The notes: generated by a model from the letters alone, not told the origin. A DNA stretch of 64,000 nucleotides from Micropruina sp. (GCA_016711105.1 JADJTO010000006.1:62001-126000), one strand, 5' to 3'. Shown: positions 53,278 through 61,068, counted from the stretch's first letter. A program made the numbers and translations.

Positions 53278-53341
53278 GCGGTGACTCCTGGGGTTGCGAT
53301 CATCGGAGGGGGGCTCCGAAGAAAAGCCTGACACGCTGCAA

Positions 53342-53421
53342 CTTCCGAACGGAAGGGGCGGTTTGCTGAATTCGCTAAATTGGGCATACGCAACTTTGCG
53401 TACCCCCCGGAGCGCTAAATT
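53342..53421 (-). promoter_or_regulatory. Palindromes and direct repeats upstream of giant gene
   Basis: Located 65-144 bases before the GTG at 53277. It contains a 7-bp inverted repeat TACGCAA-CT-TTGCGTA (53387-53402), flanked by two direct copies of CGCTAAATT at 53373 and 53413 (40 bases apart, about four helical turns). A second palindrome, CTTCCG-AA-CGGAAG, lies at 53342-53355. The region is AT-richer than its surroundings. A regulator-binding site is likely; the regulator is unknown. Confidence 0.5.
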
Positions 53422-53612
53422 TTGCCGTGAGACCCCAATTCTCCTAGCCAGGCTCGTATTCACGCCATCGCAGTGAGTGCTCGCGCACAAGGTTGCGGCT
53501 ACGCGCGCTCCAGTACGTCATCCGATTGATGAAATCATAACGGTAGTCAGGATTTCTCCCGATGGCACGGCGATCACCCTTGCCGGCACTCGCCAAGACG
53601 ATCGACGACACC

Positions 53613-53655
53613 TTGTACAAACCCTGTACAACAGTAGTTGAAGGCTCTACTGTTG
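53613..53655 (+). promoter_or_regulatory. Two overlapping inverted repeats before small secreted peptide gene
   Basis: TTGTACA-N5-TGTACAA (53613-53631) overlaps by three bases with CAACAGTAG-N9-CTACTGTTG (53629-53655). Both are perfect. They lie 43-85 bases before the ATG at 53698, where a repressor of the TetR or LacI type could block a promoter. Which protein binds is unknown. Confidence 0.55.
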
Positions 53656-53697
53656 AGTCAGCGGGAAGCACCCGCACGGCACAGGAAAGAGACACAC

Positions 53698-53871
53698 ATG
53701 AAGCGTTTCGTAGCATCTGCGATCGTGGCCCTGGTGGCCCTCGGCGCCACTGCCACCTCGGCGGCGGCCGATCCCGGCGGCGCTCCGGCCGTCCACGGCC
53801 TCTCCGGCGCGGAGTGGGGCAAGGCGGTCAGCGGACTGGCCAAAGCGGGCATGATGCCCTTCCACAAGTGA
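53698..53871 (+). CDS. Small secreted peptide (57 residues)
   Basis: Short gene starting at ATG 53698 with AGGAAAGAG about 8 bases upstream; an upstream ATG at 53638 lies inside the palindromic control region and is unlikely. The product has a clear signal peptide (KRFVASAIVALVALGATATSAAA) and a mature part of about 33 residues: DPGGAPAVHGLSGAEWGKAVSGLAKAGMMPFHK. No family is recognised. It reads divergently from the giant gene, from its own palindromic promoter region. It could be a peptide signal, a small envelope factor or a leader; no evidence separates these. Confidence 0.65.
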   Translation: MKRFVASAIVALVALGATATSAAADPGGAPAVHGLSGAEWGKAVSGLAKAGMMPFHK

Positions 53872-53888
53872 GCCCAACCAACTGAGCC

Positions 53889-53959
53889 AGCCCAGCTGAC
53901 GCCGACGTGGGAGTGGTGACGTCACCACTCGCCGAGACCACGTCGGGGTCAGCTGGGCT
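53889..53959. terminator. Nested 71-nt stem-loop after small peptide gene
   Basis: AGCCCAGCTGAC (53889-53900) pairs with GTCAGCTGGGCT (53948-53959); CCGACGTGG (53902-53910) pairs with CCACGTCGG (53938-53946), separated by a single G/G mismatch. Inside sits a perfect 20-nt palindrome (53911-53930, GAGTGGTGAC and its complement). No T-run follows. It lies 18 bases after the peptide stop, so it may end that transcript, but the form is more elaborate than an ordinary terminator. Confidence 0.55.
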
Positions 53960-54134
53960 ACTTGTGTCCAGAAATTTCACCCCCGTGGGCGCCTGTCGAG
54001 CTCATATACGCCTCGACGGTCGAAATTCACCCACTTTTTTCTGGCTTCTCGTGCCTGCAGACCGCGGGCTGAGGGTTACTCACCAGAGGGCAGGGCGGCT
54101 AGCGTGGCGCTCAGACCAACTGAAAGAGGACGCC

Positions 54135-55760
54135 ATGAACATCACCCTGGGCACCGAGGATTGGTGGAAGGGCGCGGTCGTCTACCAGATCTATCCCCGC
54201 TCCTTCGCCGACTCCGACGGCGACGGCATTGGGGACATCCCCGGTATCACCAGCAAGCTCGACTACCTCAGTGACTTGGGCGTCGACGTGCTCTGGCTCT
54301 CCCCGGTTTACAAATCTCCCCAGGACGACAACGGCTACGACATCAGCGACTATCAGGACATCGATCCGCTGTTCGGCACCCTCGACCAGATGCGGGAGTT
54401 GATCGAACAAACCCACCAGCGCGGCATGAAACTGGTGATGGATCTGGTGGTCAACCACACCTCCGATGAGCACGCCTGGTTCATCGAAAGCGCGTCCTCG
54501 AAGGACAACCCGAAGCGCGACTGGTACATCTGGCGCGACCCCCGCGACGGCGCCGAACCGAACAACTGGCAGTCTGCCTTCTCCGGCCCGGCGTGGCGTT
54601 TCGATGAGCGGACGGGGCAGTACTTCCTGCACATCTTCTCCAGCAAGCAGCCCGATCTGAACTGGGAGAACCCCGACGTCCGCGAAGCCGTCTACGCGAT
54701 GATGCGCTGGTGGCTGGAGCAGGGGGTCGACGGCTTCCGGATGGACGTGATCAACCTGATCTCCAAGGAGCCCGGGCTGCCCGACGGCGACGGTGGCTCC
54801 TTCCACCCCAACGGCCCGCGGATGCACGAGTTCCTGCAGGAGATGAACCGCAACGTGCTCCGCGACCGGGGGCTGATCACTGTCGGCGAGATGCCGGGCT
54901 GTTCGGTCGAGGACGCGCGCCTCTACACCGACCCGAGCCGGCACGAACTGAACATGGTGTTCACCTTCGAACACATGGGTTTGGACGTGCTTCCCGGCGG
55001 TCAGAAGTGGGACCTAAAGCCTCTGGAGTTGACCGACCTGAAGCAGAATCTCAACGCCTGGCAGAAGGGCCTGGAGAGCGTCGGCTGGAACTCGCTCTAC
55101 TGGAACAATCACGATCAGCCGCGCATCGTCAGCCGTTGGGGCAACGATGCCGAGCATCGGGTGGCCAGCGCAAAGGCGTTCGGCACGGTGCTGCACCTGA
55201 TGCACGGCACGCCCTACGTCTACCAGGGTGAAGAGTTCGGCATGACCAACGCCCACTTCACCGCCCTGGAGCAGTATCGCGACCTGGAGGCGCTCAACTG
55301 GGCCGCGGAGGCGACCGGGCAAGGACGGCCGTTGGAGTCGATCCTGGCCTCGCTCGCGGTGAAGAGTCGGGACAACGCCCGGACGCCGGTGCAGTGGGAT
55401 TCGGGCCCGCAGGCCGGCTTCACCACCGGTGACCCGTGGATCAGCGTGAACTCCAACTGCGCCGAGATCAACGCCGAGGCGGCCGTGGCCGATCCCGAGT
55501 CGGTCTGGCATCACTACCGGGCGCTGATCGGGCTGCGGCACACCCACGCCGTGGTGGTGAACGGTGACTTCAACCTGCTCTGGCCCGAGGACCCCCAGTT
55601 GTTCGCCTACCAGCGAGGACTGGACGGCCAGACCCTGACTGTGGTGGCCAACCTGTCCAACCAGCCGGCCGAGCTTCCCGAGGCGGTGGCCGGTGAGGCG
55701 ATCCTGGGCAGCCCCGCCAGCTCGCTCGGCCCGTGGGAGGCGTTCGTCACGCTCAGCTGA
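54135..55760 (+). CDS. GH13 alpha-glucosidase / oligo-1,6-glucosidase
   Basis: 541-residue cytoplasmic alpha-amylase-family glucosidase. The conserved regions are present: DLVVNHTSDEH (I), GFRMDVIN with the nucleophile Asp (II), VGEMPG with the acid/base Glu (III) and NNHDQPR (IV). YQIYPRSFADSDGDGIGD near the N-terminus is typical of alpha-glucosidases and trehalose-6-phosphate hydrolases of GH13 subfamily 31-like groups. No signal peptide. The ATG at 54135 follows AGAGGA; the open frame starting at 53907 runs through the intergenic stem-loop and is not used. It probably hydrolyses alpha-1,6 or alpha-1,4 linked gluco-oligosaccharides; the exact substrate is not decided. Confidence 0.93.
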   Translation: MNITLGTEDWWKGAVVYQIYPRSFADSDGDGIGDIPGITSKLDYLSDLGVDVLWLSPVYKSPQDDNGYDISDYQDIDPLFGTLDQMRELIEQTHQRGMKLVMDLVVNHTSDEHAWFIESASSKDNPKRDWYIWRDPRDGAEPNNWQSAFSGPAWRFDERTGQYFLHIFSSKQPDLNWENPDVREAVYAMMRWWLEQGVDGFRMDVINLISKEPGLPDGDGGSFHPNGPRMHEFLQEMNRNVLRDRGLITVGEMPGCSVEDARLYTDPSRHELNMVFTFEHMGLDVLPGGQKWDLKPLELTDLKQNLNAWQKGLESVGWNSLYWNNHDQPRIVSRWGNDAEHRVASAKAFGTVLHLMHGTPYVYQGEEFGMTNAHFTALEQYRDLEALNWAAEATGQGRPLESILASLAVKSRDNARTPVQWDSGPQAGFTTGDPWISVNSNCAEINAEAAVADPESVWHHYRALIGLRHTHAVVVNGDFNLLWPEDPQLFAYQRGLDGQTLTVVANLSNQPAELPEAVAGEAILGSPASSLGPWEAFVTLS

Positions 55761-55838
55761 CCGCCGAAGGGGGGCACTGCTGGTACCCCGAACAGCAGTG
55801 CCTTCCCTGTTCTGCCCAACTGGTGTGCGATGGAGGGC

Positions 55839-56851
55839 ATGCGAGGAGCCATCATTCATGCCCCGGGCGACGTCCGCCTGGAGGAACGCCCGAACCCCAC
55901 CATCATCGACCCCACCGACGCGATCATCCGGACGGTCGCCTCCTGCGTCTGCGGCTCAGATCTGTGGCGCTACCGCGGGATCAGCCCAGTAGCCAAGCCC
56001 GTAGCGATCGGCCACGAGTATGTCGGCATCGTCGAGCAGGTCGGAGCCGCGTCAGCACCGTCCGCCCTGGCCAGTTCGTGGTCGGCGGCTTCCTGCACAG
56101 CGACGGCACCTGCGCGCTGTGCCGCAAAGGCATGCACGCCTCGTGCCTGCACGGCGGCGGCTTCGACGGCTGCCAGGCCGAGCTGATCCGGATCCCGAAC
56201 GCCGATGGGACCCTGCTGGCCACCCCGGAACTGCCACCGGACGACCTGATCCCGAGCCTGCTCGCGTTGTCCGACGTGATGTGCACCGGCTGGCATGCGG
56301 CGGTCTGTGCCGACGTCCAGCCCGGAGGCACGGTGGTCGTGGTCGGGGACGGCGCGGTCGGGCTGAGCGGGGTGCTGGCTGCGGCGCAACCGGGGGCCGC
56401 CCGGGTGATCGCGATGAGCCGAAACCCCGCGCGGCAGCAGTTGGCCCGTGAGTTCGGGGCGACCGAGATCGTCACCGAGCGCGGAGCCGAGGGCATCGCC
56501 CGCGTCCTGGAACTGACCGATGGCATCGGCGCCGACTCCGTGCTCGAATGCGTCGGCACCGAGGAGGCTCGTCAGCAGGCGGTCGGCGCGGTCCGTGCCG
56601 GCGGCAGCATCGGCCTGGTCGGGGTGCCGCACGGCGAACTCGCGGTCAATGCCCTGTTCTGGCGCAACGTCGGTCTGCGCGGTGGGCCCGCTCCCGTCCG
56701 GGCGTACCTGCCGCACCTGCTCGACCTGGTCTGGACCCGCCAGATCGACCCTGGCAAGGTGTTCGACCTCACCCTCCCGCTGGCCGAGGTCGCCGAGGCC
56801 TATCGCGCCATGGACGAGCGGCGAGCGATCAAGGCCCTGCTGATCCCGTGA
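55839..56851 (+). CDS. Zinc-dependent alcohol dehydrogenase (MDR family), one frameshift
   Basis: About 337 residues when repaired. N-terminal GroES-like domain: MRGAIIHAPGDVRLEERPNP, catalytic zinc Cys in CVCGSDLWRYRG and the usual GHEYVGIVEQVGA. The structural-zinc-like region has CALCRKGMHASC. The NAD(P)-binding fold has VVVVGDGAVGLSGVLAA. Frame slip at 56047-56052: VGA should continue as AVSTVRPGQFVVGGF after adding one base. Start chosen at ATG 55839 because GGAGGG lies just upstream; ATG at 55830 is possible. The alcohol or sugar substrate is unknown. The GGDGAVG glycine motif is GDGAVG, fitting NAD(P) binding. Confidence 0.85.
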
Positions 56852-57011
56852 ACGGGCACTGAGTCGGCCGACTTCGGAGCGTCTGGGGCCCAAAGTTTGC
56901 CTGCTGGTAGCCAACCGTTCAGGTCAACCAGTGTGGCAGTCCACCTGCACCCGGTTGCCTTGCGAATGACCGGCCGCGTTGGTCGGCTCTCGTCCTGGAA
57001 AGGAATCGCAG

Positions 57012-58478
57012 GTGACGACACCTACCTTCCGCTGGCTGGCCGCAACCGTGGCCACCGCCGCCGTGCCGATGGTGGCCTTGACCGGCCCCGCCTGGGGTGC
57101 TGCCCCGATCACGACCGGCCCCAGCTCGTCCCAGTCCCCTTATCTGACTCCGTCTGCCCCCGGCGTGAGCGTGACCTCGATCCTGACCGTGGGCGACTCG
57201 GTGAACAACAAGGCCGACGGCACCCCTTACCGGATGGTCGGCATCCCCGATGGCCTGGGTGCCTACGACAACGGCGATGACACCTTCACCGTCCTGATGA
57301 ACCATGAGTTGCGACCCGACCGCGGCATCGTCCGAGCCCATGGGACGACCGGCGCGTTCGTCTCCAAGTGGACGATCGCCAAGGACGACCTGACGGTGAT
57401 CAAGGGCGAGGATCTGATCACCCAGGTGATGACGGCGACCGCCGACGGTGGCTACGAGCCCTCCAGTGAACCGTTGGCCCGGCTCTGTTCGGCTGATCTG
57501 CCGGAGGTGTCGGCGTTCTACGACGCGGCCAGCGGCAAGGGCTACCAGGGCCGAATCTTCATGAACGGTGAAGAGGCCGGCGACGAAGGCCGCGGGTTCG
57601 CCCACCTGATGGACGGCACCAGCTATGAGCTGCCCCGGCTGGGCAAGTTCAGCTGGGAGAACTCCATCGCGCACCCGGGGACGGGCGTCAAGACCGTGGT
57701 CGTGGGGACCGACGACACCACCCCCGGTCAGGTCTACGTCTACGTCGGCGAGAAGCAGGCCTCCGGTTCCCCGATCGAGCGCGCCGGGCTGACCAACGGG
57801 ACCCTCTATGGGGTCGCGGTCGATGGCAGTGCACTGGAACTGCGAGCCGCCCCCTTCGCAGCCGGCACCGGTTTCGGCCTGCAGAGCTTCGGCGATGTGT
57901 CCGCGTGGACGGGTGCAGAGCTCCAAGCGGCCAGCGTGAGCGCGGGGGTGACCGAGTGGTTGCGGCCCGAGGACGGCCAGTGGGATCCAACCGCCCCCGA
58001 AGACTTCTACTTCGCCACCACCGACAACTTCGACGGCGCCTCCCGGCTGTGGCGTCTGCGCTTCGCCGACCTCGCTCAGCCTGAACTGGGCGGCACCGTG
58101 GAGGCCGTGCTCGACGGCACCGAAGGTCAGCACATGATGGACAACATGACCATCTCGCGCAAGGGCCGGGTGCTGCTGCAGGAGGACCCCGGCAACCAGG
58201 ACTACCTCGCGAAGGTCTACAGCTACGACCTCAACACCGACCGCCTGACCGAGGTGGCCGCCCACGACGCGGCCCGCTTCGGCGCCGGCGCTCCTGGGCT
58301 GCTGACCAGGGATGAAGAGTCCTCCGGCGTGATCGACGTCTCGCACATCCTCGGGCAGGGTCGTTACCTGCTGACCACTCAGGCTCACTATGCCTTGGGC
58401 GGCGAACTGGTCGAGGGCGGCCAGCTGATGTCCATCCGCATCCCGTGGCGCACGCTGAAAAGCCCGCAGGGCACGTAG
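57012..58478 (+). CDS. Secreted PhoX/DUF839-like protein
   Basis: 488-residue exported protein. GTG start at 57012 with AAAGGAA upstream, then a signal peptide (LAATVATAAVPMVALTGPAWG). The mature part shows beta-propeller-like repeats as in the PhoX/DUF839 family: YRMVGIPDGLGAYDNGDD, FTVLMNHELRPDRGIVRAHG, GYQGRIFMNGEEAGDEGRG, VVVGTDDTTPGQVYVYVGEK, and a late GRVLLQEDPGNQDYLAKV. PhoX enzymes are Ca/Fe-dependent alkaline phosphatases of about 600-700 residues; this one is shorter and may be only distantly related. The gene ends at a strong hairpin terminator. Confidence 0.72.
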   Translation: MTTPTFRWLAATVATAAVPMVALTGPAWGAAPITTGPSSSQSPYLTPSAPGVSVTSILTVGDSVNNKADGTPYRMVGIPDGLGAYDNGDDTFTVLMNHELRPDRGIVRAHGTTGAFVSKWTIAKDDLTVIKGEDLITQVMTATADGGYEPSSEPLARLCSADLPEVSAFYDAASGKGYQGRIFMNGEEAGDEGRGFAHLMDGTSYELPRLGKFSWENSIAHPGTGVKTVVVGTDDTTPGQVYVYVGEKQASGSPIERAGLTNGTLYGVAVDGSALELRAAPFAAGTGFGLQSFGDVSAWTGAELQAASVSAGVTEWLRPEDGQWDPTAPEDFYFATTDNFDGASRLWRLRFADLAQPELGGTVEAVLDGTEGQHMMDNMTISRKGRVLLQEDPGNQDYLAKVYSYDLNTDRLTEVAAHDAARFGAGAPGLLTRDEESSGVIDVSHILGQGRYLLTTQAHYALGGELVEGGQLMSIRIPWRTLKSPQGT

Positions 58479-58498
58479 TCCCCGCTCGATCAACTCCA

Positions 58499-58524
58499 GG
58501 GGCGCTCCCGATCGGGAGCGCCCC
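58499..58524. terminator. Bidirectional hairpin terminator
   Basis: Perfect 26-nt palindrome GGGGCGCTCCCGA and its complement, between the convergent ends of the PhoX-like gene (58478) and the membrane protein gene (58537). Short T-rich tail (TTGTC). It can serve both strands. Confidence 0.85.
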
Positions 58525-58536
58525 TTGTCGATCTGG

Positions 58537-60414
58537 TCACACGGTGCCCTGCTGCCGGGCTGGTCTGGCAGGCGTTTGGCTGGCAAGCAGGACGGCGACC
58601 GGGAGCGACACGTAGGGCAGCAGCACGCCGGAGATGCTCTGGAACAGATTGGCGCTCGGCGGGCCCGCGACCCAGGTGAGGGCTCCGGTCAGGGAGAAGA
58701 CCAAGCAGGTCGACCCGAGCGCCCGGAAGGCCGTGGGAACGCGGCCGGGTATCAACAAAGCGGGCAGCTCGTGCCAGAACGCCAACGCGATGGTGGACGC
58801 CACCCCAACGGCCACCACCCAGACAGTCGAGGCCACAGGGAAAGCGCGAAGGACCAGCGGAATGTCCAACACCAGGAGAACCACCACAGCCATCCCTGTC
58901 GCTTCTGCAAGGTCGATGCGTCGAAACCGCCCCGGCGAATGGCCGTGCAACCCGGCGAACAGCAGCACGGTCAGAGCCAGATCGACCTCAAGACCCACCC
59001 CGCGCTTGGTCAAGGTGTCGGACACCTGGAGGATGGCGATCCAGAGCACAACCGCCGCCAGATACCCCAAGAGGCGAAGGCGCCGGCCTTTGACGGCCAA
59101 GACGATCAGCGCAGCCGCCACGATCCCCAGCCCAACCAACAACACGACGATGAGGCCTTGCTCGCCGAAGTTTGGAGCGTTGAGCAGCAGACCCGAGCCG
59201 GCGCGCGATCGTCCGAAGATCAACCAGCTCAACCCGCCCACGGCCGCGGCGACAAACCAGCCAAGGCGACCTTGCGGCAGGGCAATGCCCCACTTCACCA
59301 GGCCCCACGAGGCCACGCCGACCAGAACCAACCCCACCGTGGGCATCGGCCGCTGAGCGATTCCCGGTGCCAGTGCGGCCGGCAGCACGAGAGCGGCCAC
59401 GAGGCCGAGCGGGCCACCCACCAGCCACCCGGCAGCACTGCTGAGGGGCGCCTCGTCCTGGCGAGAAGGCAGCTGACGGCCATCGAACCACAGCGACAGG
59501 GTGACCAAGCCCGCCACGACGAGGGCAATCAGCCAGCTGAGCCACGTCGGCGGGAGTAGCTGAGCTCCCGGGAGGGAGAGTAACGCGACCAGCAGTAGCG
59601 CCTTGGCAGCCAGGAAAGCCCGGACGTGATTGGGTCGCTGCCGGAGCCTTTGGGCCACCAGCTCGCCGCGCTTCCTGGCGACCGCCAGCGACCCGACACC
59701 GGCCCGGACCAAGATCGCGGGCACCACCGCGATCGCCGCGAAACCCATGCCGGCAAGGGGGTACTGAAGGAGGGCCAACGCCGCCGACAGGTTCGAGTGG
59801 GCGAGGCTGACTGCCACGGCGACCGCGATCAGCACGAACGGAACACCGAGGGCGATCCGTGCCCAACCGATGACCTGGTCGCGCGGCAAGGACCCCCTCC
59901 CGGAACGATGGAAGGCGTAGAGACAGGGACCGATCCCCGCCCACAGGATGGGGCCGAGCCAATCAGCGAGCCCCTGATCCGGTGCGCTCAGCCCCGGAAG
60001 GGTCGTGATCAGGATGATGACGAGACCCCCGGGGCCAAGAAGAGCGCCAATCAGCCGGTCCAGCCGACCCACAGCGGGCGGCGTCACCGGGCCGCCAACC
60101 AGGTGGCCGACGAGCACCTGCAGGGCCACGGCAACACCCAGCAGGCAGCTCAGACCGGTAAAGAGGCTCCACCACGTGCCTCCACTGGACAAAGCGGTGC
60201 CGAAGACCGCGGTGATCACCAGGGCTCCGACAGTGACCGTTGCCACAAGCACTGCCACCAACCACCAACGGGTCGACCGGGGAAGACCCGCCAGCCGACG
60301 ACGGGCGAACGCCATGCGCACCCGCTGACGCAGCCGGGTGCGCCAGCTTGGCGCCGAGGCCGCCGCGCGACCCTCCGCCACCGTCCCTGGCGCGGACGAT
60401 CCGGCCTCTTCCAT
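58537..60414 (-). CDS. Large polytopic membrane protein, function unknown
   Basis: About 625 residues. A basic cytoplasmic N-terminus (RTRLRQRVRMAFARRR) is followed by some fourteen hydrophobic helices, for example WWLVAVLVATVTVGALVITA, GLVIILITTLPG, FVLIAVAVAVSLAHS, LIALVVAGLVTLSLW, LGLVAALVLPAALA and GMAVVVLLVLDIPLVLRAF. No known catalytic motif was seen. The start is uncertain: ATG 60414 (MEEAGSS) is preceded only by a G-rich GGGGGT; a more upstream ATG at 60504 is possible. It converges on the PhoX-like gene. It is a cell-membrane protein, possibly a transporter or wall-polymer enzyme; I cannot assign it. Confidence 0.7.
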   Translation of the reverse strand: MEEAGSSAPGTVAEGRAAASAPSWRTRLRQRVRMAFARRRLAGLPRSTRWWLVAVLVATVTVGALVITAVFGTALSSGGTWWSLFTGLSCLLGVAVALQVLVGHLVGGPVTPPAVGRLDRLIGALLGPGGLVIILITTLPGLSAPDQGLADWLGPILWAGIGPCLYAFHRSGRGSLPRDQVIGWARIALGVPFVLIAVAVAVSLAHSNLSAALALLQYPLAGMGFAAIAVVPAILVRAGVGSLAVARKRGELVAQRLRQRPNHVRAFLAAKALLLVALLSLPGAQLLPPTWLSWLIALVVAGLVTLSLWFDGRQLPSRQDEAPLSSAAGWLVGGPLGLVAALVLPAALAPGIAQRPMPTVGLVLVGVASWGLVKWGIALPQGRLGWFVAAAVGGLSWLIFGRSRAGSGLLLNAPNFGEQGLIVVLLVGLGIVAAALIVLAVKGRRLRLLGYLAAVVLWIAILQVSDTLTKRGVGLEVDLALTVLLFAGLHGHSPGRFRRIDLAEATGMAVVVLLVLDIPLVLRAFPVASTVWVVAVGVASTIALAFWHELPALLIPGRVPTAFRALGSTCLVFSLTGALTWVAGPPSANLFQSISGVLLPYVSLPVAVLLASQTPARPARQQGTV

Positions 60415-60570
60415 GACACCCCCAGGCCGTCGCCGGTCCTTTGACTGATCGTGAGGATAGGCCCGCGACGATGGCTCGTGAAGGGGGACTGCGCCGTTTG
60501 ACAAGTCCCGCGACCGGGTAAAGGCAGGGTAGGCGCCGCACTGGGCGGCCGCCGAGGAAGTGAGGCAGCC

Positions 60571-60774
60571 ATGGGTATCGGAGTTGGAATTTTCCTACTA
60601 GTAGTCGGCGCGATATTGAGCTTCGCCGTTCGCGACAGCGTTCCGGGGGTCAGCCTGGGGATGGTCGGCTACATCTGCATGGGTGCGGGCGTGCTCGCCC
60701 TGATCTTCGGCCTGGTGCAGAACACCCAGCGAACCAACACCAGCCACACCGAGAACCTGAATCGTGACGCCTGA
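60571..60774 (+). CDS. DUF6458-type small membrane protein
   Basis: 67-residue protein with two hydrophobic helices: GIGVGIFLLVVGAILSFAV and LGMVGYICMGAGVLALIFGLV, then a polar tail rich in Asn, Thr and Gln. The GIGxGIFLxVxGAI opening is characteristic of the DUF6458 family of Actinomycetota, function unknown. GAGG lies about 10 bases before the ATG. A second small gene follows after 47 bases on the same strand. Confidence 0.82.
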   Translation: MGIGVGIFLLVVGAILSFAVRDSVPGVSLGMVGYICMGAGVLALIFGLVQNTQRTNTSHTENLNRDA

Positions 60775-60821
60775 CCTCAACCCAGGCCGGATGCCGGCCG
60801 CCAGCTAAGAAGGAGTACACC

Positions 60822-61055
60822 ATGACCCAGCAGTTCAACTACCTGATGACCCCGGACCCCACCGACGAGGTGACGGAGCAGGACGAGGTCGGCACCGAGG
60901 AGATCACCCCCGTCGACGAGGAGAGCACACCCGTTGACGAGGACACCACCTCCGATTACGGGGTAGACCCTCTGGACGGGTCGCCCAGCGCCTCGCCGAC
61001 GATCATCGACGCAACCCACCTGGGTGAGCACTCCGAGTCGGATCAGCAAAGCTGA
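60822..61055 (+). CDS. Small acidic protein, unknown function
   Basis: 77 residues with a strong ribosome binding site (AAGGAG six bases before ATG 60822). The product is very acidic (about 20 Asp/Glu, almost no Lys/Arg), with a short repeat TPVDEES/TPVDEDT, and probably unstructured. No signal peptide and no known family. It lies between the DUF6458 gene and a strong terminator, so both are probably one transcript. Confidence 0.7.
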   Translation: MTQQFNYLMTPDPTDEVTEQDEVGTEEITPVDEESTPVDEDTTSDYGVDPLDGSPSASPTIIDATHLGEHSESDQQS

Positions 61056-61068
61056 CCCGCCCACGAGA

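Larger units (their letters stand above)
44300..50900 (-). repeat. Six tandem super-repeats of about 1.1 kb in giant gene
   Basis: The low-complexity linker that precedes a VAAAIAI strand recurs at about 50350, 49285, 48175, 47050, 46035 and 44850, that is every 1.0-1.2 kb. The middle copies share the signature DQQVAGERxNAD. Within a copy the order is constant: VAAAIAI, GAGGGDxGVAGSIAI, TEALPGED, GIGASxALSIIDD, TAKTGAxGxxAVAPAI, AVGIALAFxxxxHTVxA, then the signature. This is a duplicated array of about 350-390 residues per unit, each made of smaller solenoid turns. Confidence 0.82.

Noticed and set aside
23664..53277. Solenoid repeats as a CRISPR array or mobile element
   Set aside because: The repeats are coding, in frame and diverged; there are no identical short repeats with unique spacers, no inverted ends and no transposase.
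53907..54134. Upstream extension of the alpha-glucosidase
   Set aside because: The extension runs through the nested stem-loop and has no conserved residues; the ATG at 54135 has a good ribosome binding site.
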